Assembly (NCBI GenBank): GCA_027296525.1
Contig: JAPUJA010000367.1
Coordinates: forward strand, 1-13,812
Source of the DNA: Pseudomonadota bacterium
GTDB lineage: Bacteria; Pseudomonadota; Alphaproteobacteria; UBA828; JAPUJA01
Direction: 5' to 3'
DNA: 13,812 nt
The notes beneath the pieces were generated by a model that saw only the letters and a list, made by a program, of their open reading frames with translations, was not told where the DNA came from and did not search any database. Position numbers and translations under genes: made by a program. The number at the start of each line of letters is the position of its first letter. The stretch's first letter is position 1. Positions 6,514 to 13,707 of the stretch are shown piece after piece.

Positions 6514-6939
6514 ATGACGAAGGCAACCCTATCATGGCGCATCGGTGCGCCGGCCGCGAAGATTTGGGAGTTGATGGGCGATTTCAACGGGCTCCCCAAG
6601 GTCAATCCCGAGGTCGTCTCGAGCGCGCTCGAAGAAGGCGGGAGCATAAGGCGGCTCACGCTTCCGGACGGGGCCGAGCTCATCGAACGGCTGGTCGAAC
6701 GCGACGAGGCCCGGCGCAGCCTGACCTACCAGATCATCGAAGCGGTCGGTATGGAGCTTCCCTTCGAGCGTTACGAAGGCACCTTTCGCGTCACCGACGA
6801 CCTGCCGGGGGAAAGCTCGGTGCTCGAAGTCACCGGCGATTACGGCCCGGACGATTTTTCCCTCGAGCAGGCCCGGAACGACATCGACAGTTTTTACAGC
6901 GTGTGCGTCGAGGGCATCAAGAAGCGTTTGGGTGCCTGA
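6514..6939 (+). CDS. SRPBCC (START-like) family protein, second paralog
   Basis: This protein has 141 residues when started at the ATG at 6514. A GTG at 6469 and an ATG at 6481 are in frame upstream, but 6514 is preferred because GGGGAGAGAG lies just before it and because MTKATLSWRIGAP then lines up without gaps with the first residues of the preceding paralog. Conserved features are SWRIGAPAAKIWELMGDFNG, the LPK turn, RRLTLPDGAELIERLVERDE, YQIIEAVGMELPFERYEG and the C-terminal helix SFYSVCVEGIKKRLG. This pattern is close to MxaD-like SRPBCC proteins, although no methanol dehydrogenase gene is present here. It starts 62 bases after the first paralog and ends 8 bases from the convergent FAD oxidoreductase. 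Its function is unknown beyond a probable hydrophobic ligand-binding pocket. Confidence 0.85.
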   Translation: MTKATLSWRIGAPAAKIWELMGDFNGLPKVNPEVVSSALEEGGSIRRLTLPDGAELIERLVERDEARRSLTYQIIEAVGMELPFERYEGTFRVTDDLPGESSVLEVTGDYGPDDFSLEQARNDIDSFYSVCVEGIKKRLGA

Positions 6940-6947
6940 CGGCGCGC

Positions 6948-8354
6948 TCACGGTGTTGGTTTGATGTTCTGGTTCAGGCGAAAGAGGTTCGTCGGGTCGT
7001 ACTTGTTTTTAAGCGCGACCAGACGCCCATAGGTGCGCGGGCCATAGGCCGCCTGGATACGCTCGGCTCCCTCGTCGGCCGCTTCCGCCAGGTAGTTGAC
7101 GTAAACACCGCCCGACGAGAACGGCTGCAACGCCTGCCAGAGCCCGCGCACCCAGCCGATGTTCCGCTCGTTGTCGGCCGCGTCCGGCCATGTCCCGAGA
7201 ATGAGGATGTTGTAGCGTGTCTCGCGGTGGGGGAATGCGGTGGCGTCCACGGGAACGCGGCCCGCGGCGCCGGCGGTGTATTCCACGATCACGGCGATCG
7301 TCGGCGCGGGCACGGTCGCGAAGCGCTCGGCCATGACCTCGATGGCCTCGTCGCTGAGGTCGTTGAGCGCGTCGGACTTCCAGTAGTTTTGCCAGCCCGA
7401 CGGGAACGCCGCTTCGATCATCGACTGGAGCGCGGTGTAGTCCATGGGCGCGATATTGTCCGCCGCCGGGGGACCAAACTCCCGGAGGGGCTTGAGCACG
7501 GCTTCGCCTTCGTCGAGCGCGCCGTGATAGCAGACCGCGATTGCGAGAACGGGATCGCCATCGGGTGATGTGAGAAAGACCGCCGTGCAGACGAGCTCGT
7601 CCGGCGTCCCTTCCATGAACGTGCGGAAATGCGCGAGCACGTCCTTGGCCTTTTCGAGCGGGTGGATCGCCATGCCGCCCAACACCTTCCCGACGGGATG
7701 AAGCCGGTATTCGAAAGACGTCACGATGCCGAAATTCCCGCCGCCGCCGCGCACGCCCCAAAAGAGGTCCGCATTGTCCTCGGCGCTCGCCGTCAGCTGC
7801 CGACCGTCCGCCGTCACGATCTCGACCGAGAGCAGATTGTCGCAAGCGAGGCCGTATTTTCCCTTGAGCCAGCCGATGCCCCCGCCAAGCGTCAGCCCCG
7901 CAATCCCGGTCGAGGGGATCGTGCCCCCGGGCGTCGCAAGACCGTGGGCCTGGGTTTCCTTGTCGAGCTCGGCCCAGGTCACGCCGGGTTCGGCGCGCGC
8001 GGTCTGCTCCGCCGGATCGACCTGGATGCTCTTCATGCCTGAGAGGTCGATCATCAGACCCCCATCCGAGACGGCGTTGCCCGCGATGTTGTGGCCCCCG
8101 CCCCGCACGGAAACGAGGAGGTCGTGATCGCGGGCGAAGGTGACGGCACGCACGACGTCCTCGGCGCCCGCGCACCGGGCGATGAGCGCGGGCCGTTTGT
8201 CGATCATCGCGTTGTAGATCCGGCGGGCCTCGTCATAGCCGTCGTCCCCCGGCAGAAGGAGCGCGCCCCGGAGATCGCTCCGGAAGCCATCGACCTCCGC
8301 TTGAGTGAGAACGCGCTTCCCACCCTCGCGGGTCGTTACACCGAGATTTCCCAT
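6948..8354 (-). CDS. FAD-linked oxidase, berberine-bridge-enzyme type
   Basis: This 468-residue protein has an N-terminal FAD-binding type 4 domain (about 50-225) and a C-terminal BBE domain. His88 in RGGGHNIAGN is the expected site of covalent 8-alpha attachment of FAD. Enzymes with doubly linked FAD carry a Cys in the CPTVG-like motif; here that segment reads TIPSTGIAGLTLGGGIG without Cys, so a single covalent link is predicted. The C-terminal YDPTNLFRLNQNIKP is the standard BBE ending. No signal peptide is seen, so the enzyme is probably cytoplasmic. Such enzymes oxidise sugars, alcohols or secondary metabolites using oxygen or another acceptor; the substrate is not predictable. The ATG at 8354 has GGGGGAG very close upstream. 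It converges on the SRPBCC pair with an 8-base gap. Confidence 0.9.
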   Translation of the reverse strand: MGNLGVTTREGGKRVLTQAEVDGFRSDLRGALLLPGDDGYDEARRIYNAMIDKRPALIARCAGAEDVVRAVTFARDHDLLVSVRGGGHNIAGNAVSDGGLMIDLSGMKSIQVDPAEQTARAEPGVTWAELDKETQAHGLATPGGTIPSTGIAGLTLGGGIGWLKGKYGLACDNLLSVEIVTADGRQLTASAEDNADLFWGVRGGGGNFGIVTSFEYRLHPVGKVLGGMAIHPLEKAKDVLAHFRTFMEGTPDELVCTAVFLTSPDGDPVLAIAVCYHGALDEGEAVLKPLREFGPPAADNIAPMDYTALQSMIEAAFPSGWQNYWKSDALNDLSDEAIEVMAERFATVPAPTIAVIVEYTAGAAGRVPVDATAFPHRETRYNILILGTWPDAADNERNIGWVRGLWQALQPFSSGGVYVNYLAEAADEGAERIQAAYGPRTYGRLVALKNKYDPTNLFRLNQNIKPTP

Positions 8355-8453
8355 TTCTCCCCCATTGCCGCGATGGATCTGTCACCCGGCTTATCATGCT
8401 TGATGTGGTCCGGACAATGTCGGGCTGGATGCGGCGCGATCCGCCGAGCCGTC

Positions 8454-8479
8454 GCGCCTTAATAGTTGCGCCTTAATAG
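8454..8479. repeat. 12-bp direct repeat at the truA stop codon
   Basis: GCGCCTTAATAG occurs at 8454-8465 and again at 8468-8479, two bases apart. The right copy contains the truA stop codon and its last codon; the left copy repeats this downstream of the gene. It looks like a small duplication with no coding effect. Confidence 0.85.
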
Positions 8480-9210
8480 ACGACCTCGGCGAGATAGAGG
8501 CCCTCGGCCGGGGCCGTCGGGCCGCCACGACGCCGGTCGCACGCGTGAAGCGCGGCGCCGAGGTCGGTCGCCGTCCATTTCCCGTCGCCAACGAGCCTGA
8601 GGCTCCCCACCATGATGCGCATCTGGCTGTGCAGGAAGGATCGCGCTTGCGCCGTGATCCATATCGTCTCGCCCTCCTGCAAGACCTCCAACCGGTCGAG
8701 CGTCTTGACGGGCGAGCTCGCCTGACATTCGCTCGCCCGGAAGGTCGAGAAATCGTGACGGCCTTCGAGGCGCTTCGCGGCCTCGTCCATCGCCTTGGCA
8801 TCGAGCGGCGTGATCACCTGCCAGGCGCGCCCGGCATCGAGGGTCAAGGGGCTGCGCCGGTTGACGATGCGGTAGCGGTAGAGGCGCGCCTTCGCCGAGC
8901 GCCGCGCATCGAAATCGGGAGCAACCTCCTCGGCGCCGAGGATCGTGATTCTGTGGGGCTTGAGATGCGCGTTCACGGCATCGCGCACCGTATCGGGCGG
9001 AAAGCTCTTGGCGATCTCGAAATGGGCGCATTGGCCGAGGGCGTGAACCCCTGAATCGGTTCGGCCCGCGCCCGTCAGAGTCACCGCTTCGCCGGAGAAG
9101 GCGCCGATCGCCCGCTCGATCGCCTCCTGCACCGAGAAACCATTCACCTGGCGCTGCCAGCCGACGAAGCCGCCGCCGTCATATTCGATCAGCAGTTTGT
9201 AACGTGGCAT
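8473..9210 (-). CDS. truA: tRNA pseudouridine(38-40) synthase TruA
   Basis: This 245-residue protein isomerises uridines 38, 39 and 40 in the anticodon arm of tRNAs. The start MPRYKLLIEYDGGGFVGWQR and the catalytic motif GAGRTDSGVHALGQ with Asp52 are diagnostic. Later conserved blocks are ARLYRYRIVNRRSP, the segment around DFSTFRASECQASSP, and FLHSQMRIMVGSLRLVGDG. The length is usual for the family. The ATG lies four bases after the fmt stop codon, with an AGGA overlapping that region, so translation is probably coupled to fmt in the def-fmt-truA operon. A 12-bp repeat surrounds its stop codon. Confidence 0.97.
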   Translation of the reverse strand: MPRYKLLIEYDGGGFVGWQRQVNGFSVQEAIERAIGAFSGEAVTLTGAGRTDSGVHALGQCAHFEIAKSFPPDTVRDAVNAHLKPHRITILGAEEVAPDFDARRSAKARLYRYRIVNRRSPLTLDAGRAWQVITPLDAKAMDEAAKRLEGRHDFSTFRASECQASSPVKTLDRLEVLQEGETIWITAQARSFLHSQMRIMVGSLRLVGDGKWTATDLGAALHACDRRRGGPTAPAEGLYLAEVVY

Positions 9211-9214
9211 GGTC

Positions 9215-10201
9215 CTAGAGCCGGCTGCCGGCGGGGATCGGAAAGCCGCGCAGGAAGGCCGCCGCCGCGGCGGGTTTGCGTCCCTCGCGCTGAAGGGTGA
9301 GCAGGCGGAGCGCGTCCTTTCCGTCTTGGCCGCAGGCGAGGGTGAGCTCGGCGTCGAGCACCTCCCCGGGTGCCCGCTCGCCCGAGCTTGGTGGCGCGAC
9401 GGGGCTCGCCGCGACGGGGCTCGCCGCGACGGGGCTTGCCGTGACGGGGCTCGCCGCGAGCAGCTTGATCCGCTGGCCCCGCCACTCGAAATAGGCGCCG
9501 GGATGGGGGGAGAGCGCGCGCACGAGCCGGTCGATCGCGCAGGCGTCTTTGCGCCAGTCGATCGCCGCCTCCGCCTTGTCGATCTTGGGCGCGTGGGGCG
9601 CGCCTTCCGCCGGTTGCGGCGCGGGGGCGAGGGCGCCGCGGCTCAGACCCTCGAGCGCTTCGAGGAGGAGAGGGCCCGCGAGCGCACCAAGCGCATCATG
9701 GAGCTCGCCCGCCGTCATGCGCGCCCCGATGGGCACGCGGCGCGCCAGCAATGTCGGGCCCGCGTCGAGTTCTTCCGTGATGATCATGATGGTGACGCCG
9801 GTCTCGTCATCGCCCGCGAGGATCGCGCGCTCGATCGGCGCCGCGCCCCGCCAGCGGGGGAGCAGCGAGGCGTGCGCGTTGAGGCATCCCATGGGGGGCC
9901 CCGAAAGAACCGCCTCGGGCAGGATCAAGCCGTAGGCGACGACCACGCCGGCGTCGGCCCGAAGCGCCGCGAAGGCCTCTTGCTCGGCAATCTCTTTGAG
10001 GCTCGAAGGCGTGCGAACCTTTAGGCCCGCCTGCTCGGCGCATCGCTGGACCGGGGACGGGCGGGCCTTCTGGCCGCGCCCCGCGGGGCGGGGCGGCTGG
10101 CTGTAGACGCAGGCGATGTCGTGGCCGGCGTCGATCAGGGCTCGAAGCGCCGGCACGGCGAAGGCCGGTGTCCCCATGAAGACGAGACGCAGCCGATCCA
10201 T
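9215..10201 (-). CDS. fmt: Methionyl-tRNA formyltransferase
   Basis: This 328-residue enzyme transfers a formyl group from 10-formyltetrahydrofolate to initiator methionyl-tRNA. Catalytic residues are seen at the expected places: Asn108 and His110 in NAHASLLPRWRGAAP and Asp146 in ITEELDAGPT. The N-terminal domain starts RLVFMGTPAFAVPAL and the C-terminal domain (about 206-328) begins PKIDKAEAAIDW. Residues 250-269 are four copies of a five-residue Ala-Ser-Pro-Val repeat encoded by a 15-bp DNA repeat. This lengthens a surface loop of the C-terminal domain and accounts for the slightly greater than usual length. An AGGGA ribosome-binding site precedes the ATG. It is the middle gene of def-fmt-truA, 85 bases after def and 4 before truA. 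Confidence 0.97.
   Translation of the reverse strand: MDRLRLVFMGTPAFAVPALRALIDAGHDIACVYSQPPRPAGRGQKARPSPVQRCAEQAGLKVRTPSSLKEIAEQEAFAALRADAGVVVAYGLILPEAVLSGPPMGCLNAHASLLPRWRGAAPIERAILAGDDETGVTIMIITEELDAGPTLLARRVPIGARMTAGELHDALGALAGPLLLEALEGLSRGALAPAPQPAEGAPHAPKIDKAEAAIDWRKDACAIDRLVRALSPHPGAYFEWRGQRIKLLAASPVTASPVAASPVAASPVAPPSSGERAPGEVLDAELTLACGQDGKDALRLLTLQREGRKPAAAAAFLRGFPIPAGSRL
9396..9455. repeat. Four tandem 15-bp repeats inside fmt
   Basis: The units GCGACGGGGCTCGCC at 9396, 9411, 9426 and 9441 are contiguous; the third and fourth each carry one substitution. Because the unit is 15 bp the reading frame is kept, adding the peptide repeat ASPVA (one copy ASPVT) to the formyltransferase. 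This is a likely site of copy-number variation by slippage. Confidence 0.92.
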
Positions 10202-10286
10202 TTGGTTCCCTAGCCCACGACGTTCAGAACTCCGATCAACGATCGCGCCCTGTCGTGGCTTGCGCCGCTGGCCGCCACGGCGGTGC

Positions 10287-10811
10287 TCAAGCGGGTGCCA
10301 CCGCCTTCTGACGCTGCGCCTTCTTGAGCTTTCGAATGATCATGCTGCGTTTCACGAGCGAGAGGTGATCGACGAACAGCACCCCGTCCAGGTGATCGAT
10401 CTCGTGCTGCAGGCAGGTGGCGAGCAGGCCGCCGGTTTCGAGCTCGCGCCGCTCGCCCGCCGCGTCGAGATAGGTGACGCGCACGCGCTCGGGTCGTTCG
10501 ACCTCGGCGAGCTGATCGGGAAGCGACAGGCAACCCTCCTCGTGGACCGAGGGTTCATCGGAGCGCCAGAGGATTTCGGGGTTGACCAGCCGGAGCGCGA
10601 CCGGCGGCTCATCGCCTTCCGCAACCCTCGTCACGATCAGGCGCTTCGCCACGCCCACCTGGATCGCGGCGAGACCGATACCGTCGCCCGCCACCATGAT
10701 TTCGAACATGTCGTCCATGAGCGCGCGAAGCGCGTCGTCGATCGTCTCCAGAGGCGCCGACTTTTTCCTCAAGATCGGATCGGGCGCCGTGATGATCGAG
10801 AGCCGAGACAT
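10287..10811 (-). CDS. def: Peptide deformylase
   Basis: This 174-residue metalloenzyme removes the formyl group from the N-terminus of nascent proteins. All three signature motifs are present: GDGIGLAAIQVG (42-53), EEGCLSLP (91-98) with metal ligand Cys94, and QHEIDHLDG (135-143) with ligands His136 and His140 and catalytic Glu137. The length is normal. The ATG at 10811 is preceded by ACGAGG on the minus strand. It is the first gene of def-fmt-truA and divergent from rmuC. The lysine-rich tail (LVKRSMIIRKLKKAQRQK) fits proteobacterial deformylases that contact the ribosome. Confidence 0.97.
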   Translation of the reverse strand: MSRLSIITAPDPILRKKSAPLETIDDALRALMDDMFEIMVAGDGIGLAAIQVGVAKRLIVTRVAEGDEPPVALRLVNPEILWRSDEPSVHEEGCLSLPDQLAEVERPERVRVTYLDAAGERRELETGGLLATCLQHEIDHLDGVLFVDHLSLVKRSMIIRKLKKAQRQKAVAPA

Positions 10812-10953
10812 GAAACCTCGTCTTGTTCGCGCTCCTCGGCGCGGATTTCCGCTTCGATAATTCCAGGATTACCTATTACCTCGACCCAGGAGCGTCAAGC
10901 TCAGGCCCCGATTGCGCTTTGACAGGCCCCTATTCCGCAGGTCATATGACGTC
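10812..10953. promoter_or_regulatory. Divergent promoter region between def and rmuC
   Basis: Transcription must start here in both directions. For def, TTGACG is found on the minus strand at 10893-10898 with TAGGTA (10870-10875) 17 bp further; the -10 match is poor. That area carries a short direct repeat, GGTAAT twice in GGTAATAGGTAAT (10869-10881, minus strand), which could be an operator. The rmuC side is given separately. Confidence 0.4.
10919..10947 (+). promoter_or_regulatory. Possible rmuC promoter giving a leaderless transcript
   Basis: A perfect -35 hexamer TTGACA (10919-10924) is followed after 17 bp by TCATAT (10942-10947), which shares only three of six bases with the -10 consensus. 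If used, transcription would start about seven bases later, at or next to the rmuC ATG at 10954, producing an mRNA without a leader. No strong ribosome-binding site lies in front of that ATG (AGG about 12 bases away), which fits but does not prove this. Confidence 0.3.
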
Positions 10954-12111
10954 ATGGATACGACTCTCCTCGTCGTCATCGGCCTCGTTGCGCTCCTCGG
11001 CGTGGGCGCGCTCTGGGCGGTTCGCCTGGCCGTGAAGTCGCGCGCGCGACCCACGGGCCTCGTCGAAGAAATGGTGCGTCTTACCGAGATCCTCAAGCGG
11101 GGCCAGAGTGATCTCGACGGCCGGCTCAAGCAGATGACCGAGAATCAGGCCGCCACCCAGGCGGGCCTGACCGACCGGCTGCACGCCCAGGAGCGAATCC
11201 TGAGCAAGGCGCTCGAGGAGCGCTTGAGCGAGATTTCGAAACGCGTGCATGACGGTCTAGAGAAGTCGTCGAACCAGACATCCGAGACCATGGGAAAGCT
11301 CGAGGCGCGCCTCGCCGGGATCGACGAGGCCCAGAAGAACATCCAGGCGCTCGGGAGCCAAATCGTCGGCCTTCAGGACATTCTCGCCAACAAGCAGGCA
11401 CGCGGGGCGTTCGGCGAGGTCCAGCTCGAGGACCTGGTCAGGGATGCGCTGCCGCCTTCGGCCTATGTCTTTCAGGCGACGCTGAAAAGTGGGCGGAGGG
11501 TCGACTGCCTGCTCCGTCTGCCGAACCCGCCCGGCGCGATCGCGGTCGACGCCAAGTTCCCGCTCGAGAGCTACCGGGAGTTGCGCGAGGCAGCGGATGA
11601 TGCGGCCCGGAAACACGCGGCACGCGGCTTTCGCGCGGCGTTCACCCAGCACATCCGGGACATCGAGTCGAAATATATCGTTCCGGGCGAGACTGCCGAA
11701 TCGGCGCTCATGTTCCTGCCGAGCGAAGCGGTCTATGCCGAGCTTTACGCGAACTTCCCGGACGTGGTCGAGACTTCGCATAAGGCGAAGGTGTGGATCG
11801 TCTCGCCCACCACGCTCATGGCGACATTGCTCACCGTGCGGGCGATCCTCAAGGACGTGCGCATGCACGAGCAGACGGCGCTCATCCAACGCGAGGTCGG
11901 CGCGATGCTGAAGGACGTCGCGCGGCTCGCCGAGCGGGTCAGGAACCTCGGCCGCCACTTCCGTCAGGCGCGCGAGGATGTCGATCAGATTCAGATCTCG
12001 ACCGAGAAGGTCACCCACCGGGGCGAGAAGATCGAATCACTCGAACTCGAGGAGGCGGAAACGGAGGCGCCCGTCCGGCTCGTGAGCGGCGGCGACGTCT
12101 CGAAAAGCTGA
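10954..12111 (+). CDS. rmuC: DNA recombination protein RmuC
   Basis: This 385-residue protein, when started at the ATG at 10954, begins with a membrane segment (TLLVVIGLVALLGVGALWAV, residues 3-22). The frame is open to a TTG at 10912, but that would put 14 polar residues ahead of the segment. Residues 35-135 are a long charged coiled coil (repeated LTEILKRGQSDLDGRLKQ-like heptads). The RmuC domain (about 140-370) has the nuclease-fold core RRVDCLLRLP followed by AIAVDAKFPLESY (Asp199, Lys201), then MFLPSEAVYAELYANFPD and WIVSPTTLMATLLTV. RmuC was found as limiting recombination at inverted repeats and is thought to act on DNA structures. It is divergent from def and ends 36 bases from the convergent AhpD-like gene. 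Confidence 0.95.
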   Translation: MDTTLLVVIGLVALLGVGALWAVRLAVKSRARPTGLVEEMVRLTEILKRGQSDLDGRLKQMTENQAATQAGLTDRLHAQERILSKALEERLSEISKRVHDGLEKSSNQTSETMGKLEARLAGIDEAQKNIQALGSQIVGLQDILANKQARGAFGEVQLEDLVRDALPPSAYVFQATLKSGRRVDCLLRLPNPPGAIAVDAKFPLESYRELREAADDAARKHAARGFRAAFTQHIRDIESKYIVPGETAESALMFLPSEAVYAELYANFPDVVETSHKAKVWIVSPTTLMATLLTVRAILKDVRMHEQTALIQREVGAMLKDVARLAERVRNLGRHFRQAREDVDQIQISTEKVTHRGEKIESLELEEAETEAPVRLVSGGDVSKS

Positions 12112-12147
12112 GCGGGGCCCGGCGCCGCCCGGGTTTGAAGAGCCGGC

Positions 12148-12711
12148 TTAAGCGGCCTTCGGCGGCTCCCAGCGGTCGCCCTCGTACTCCTTGTCCAGCG
12201 GCGTGTGCGCGATGTGGTTCGTGTAGTTGGTGAGCAGTTTGAGCCCGGCGCCGAGGATGACTTCCAACGCTTGCGCCTTGGTGTAGCCGGCGGCGAGGAA
12301 GGCCGTGACTTCCTCCTCGGTGGGCCAGCCGCGCGTGCGTACCATGGTGGTCGCGAACCGGCGGAGCGCCTCGAGCTTGAGATCCGCGATCGGCGTTCCG
12401 CCGCGCAGCGCGCCGATCACATCGCCCGGCAGCTTCTCCATGCGCGCCGCCATCGTGTGGGCCGCCATGCAGTAGCGGCAGTCGTTCTCGACGTTGGCGC
12501 TCATCGTGATCACTTCCTGCTCGATGCGCGCGAAGCCGCTCTGCGTTCCGAAGATCGTCTCGAGCGCCCAGCAGCCTTTCATCAACGCCGGCGACTCGGC
12601 CATCACCTTGAAGACGTTGGGGACCATGCCCCAGGTCTTCTCGATCTCGTCGAAGGTGGGCTTCGATTTCTCGGGCGCGGTTTCTCGGTTGTGAACGGTG
12701 AATTCCGGCAT
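12148..12711 (-). CDS. Carboxymuconolactone decarboxylase family protein, AhpD-like
   Basis: This 187-residue protein carries the redox motif CRYCMAAH with Cys78, Cys81 and His85, the active-site arrangement of AhpD-like alkylhydroperoxidases in the CMD family. The preceding helix (ARIEQEVITMSANVENDC) and the following MAARMEKLPGDVIGALRGG are typical of the family. A probable role is disulfide-linked peroxide reduction in the cytoplasm; the partner reductase is not in the window, and decarboxylase activity is unlikely given the Cys pair. GGGAG stands seven bases before the ATG. It lies 64 bases after recR on the same strand and may be read through from the dnaX-ybaB-recR operon, although its own promoter is possible. 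Confidence 0.9.
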   Translation of the reverse strand: MPEFTVHNRETAPEKSKPTFDEIEKTWGMVPNVFKVMAESPALMKGCWALETIFGTQSGFARIEQEVITMSANVENDCRYCMAAHTMAARMEKLPGDVIGALRGGTPIADLKLEALRRFATTMVRTRGWPTEEEVTAFLAAGYTKAQALEVILGAGLKLLTNYTNHIAHTPLDKEYEGDRWEPPKAA

Positions 12712-12775
12712 CGTTATCTCCCTCGGTTGCTTTCGTCGTCGGTGGCATGCTCCCCGTCCCGTTCGGCGGCGGGAG

Positions 12776-13372
12776 TCACATGGGGCGACGGGCCTTCAGT
12801 GCCGCAGTCAAGGTCCCGTCGTCAAGATAGTCGAGTTCGCCCCCGATCGGTACGCCGTGGGCGAACCGCGAGATCACAATATCGCGACCCATGAGCCGCT
12901 CGGTGACGTAGTGGGCCGTGGTCTGGCCGTCCACCGTCGCGCTCAAGCCAAGGATCACCTCGGCCACGCCCTCTTTCGGATCGGCGCGCGCGAGGAGGGA
13001 GGCGATGTTGAGCTCGTCCGGCCCGACGCCGTCGAGCGCCGAGAGGGTTCCGCCGAGCACGTGATAGAGCCCCCGGCAGGCGCCCGAGCGCTCGAGCGCC
13101 CAGAGATCGCCGAGCCCCTCGACGACGCAGATGATGCTCCGGTCGCGCTCCGGATCCCGGCAGATCGCGCACGGGTCTTGGGTGTCCAGGTTCCCGCAAG
13201 CCCCGCACGGCTTGACCCGCTCGGCCGTGTTCTGAAGCGCGCGGATCAGCGGCGCCATGAGGGTTTCGCGGCGCTTGATGAGCGCGAGCACGGCGCGCCG
13301 CGCGGAGCGGGGCCCGAGGCCCGGCAGCTTGGCGAACAGCTGAATGAGCTGGTCGAGGTCGTTCCCGGTCAT
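12776..13372 (-). CDS. recR: Recombination mediator protein RecR
   Basis: This 198-residue protein has all RecR parts in order: an N-terminal helix-hairpin-helix (LPGLGPRSARRAVLAL, 16-31), a four-cysteine zinc finger (Cys56, Cys59, Cys68, Cys71), a TOPRIM domain starting IICVVEGLGDLWALE (80-94), and the C-terminal segment GVPIGGELDYLDDGTLTAAL. With RecF/RecO it loads RecA on gapped single-stranded DNA. It starts 11 bases after the ybaB stop with no clear ribosome-binding site of its own, which suggests translational coupling. This is the usual dnaX-ybaB-recR order. Confidence 0.97.
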   Translation of the reverse strand: MTGNDLDQLIQLFAKLPGLGPRSARRAVLALIKRRETLMAPLIRALQNTAERVKPCGACGNLDTQDPCAICRDPERDRSIICVVEGLGDLWALERSGACRGLYHVLGGTLSALDGVGPDELNIASLLARADPKEGVAEVILGLSATVDGQTTAHYVTERLMGRDIVISRFAHGVPIGGELDYLDDGTLTAALKARRPM

Positions 13373-13383
13373 CGACGGTGCGT

Positions 13384-13707
13384 TCAGAAAGGAAGCTTGA
13401 GGCCTCCGGGCAGCTGAAGTCCGCCCGTGATCTTCGACATCTCCTCGGAAAGTTGAGCCTCCACCTTCGCCTTCGCATCGTTCGCGCTCGCGGCGATGAG
13501 ATCTTCGAGAACCTCGACCTCGTTTGGATCCAAGAGCGACGGATCGATCTTGATCGCGCGCATTTCTCCTTTGCCGTTGACCGTGACCTGGACCATGCCG
13601 CCGCCGGATGACCCGGTGATCTCGACCTCCTCGAGCTTTTTCTGCATTTCGGCCATCTTGGCCTGCATCTGCTGGGCCTTTTTCATCATCTGGCCGAGAT
13701 TGTTCAT
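13384..13707 (-). CDS. ybaB: YbaB/EbfC nucleoid-associated protein
   Basis: This is a 107-residue small DNA-binding protein. The start MNNLGQMMKKAQQMQAKMAE (amphipathic helix), the core VEITGSSGGGMVQVTVNGKG, and the following IKIDPSLLDPNEVEVLEDLI are diagnostic for the YbaB/EbfC family, which forms tweezer-like dimers that bind DNA. The ATG overlaps the dnaX stop as ATGA, and an AAGGAG lies about ten bases upstream inside dnaX, so translation is coupled. It precedes recR in the same operon. Confidence 0.96.
   Translation of the reverse strand: MNNLGQMMKKAQQMQAKMAEMQKKLEEVEITGSSGGGMVQVTVNGKGEMRAIKIDPSLLDPNEVEVLEDLIAASANDAKAKVEAQLSEEMSKITGGLQLPGGLKLPF

Noticed and set aside
9209..10024. 271-residue plus-strand frame with RRDGA repeats
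   Set aside because: The repeat peptide is the 15-bp fmt repeat read antisense; fmt motifs on the minus strand are decisive.
12118..12136. Terminator between rmuC and the AhpD-like gene (CCCGG / CCGGG hairpin)
   Set aside because: The stem is only five pairs and is followed by just three T residues; too weak to annotate.
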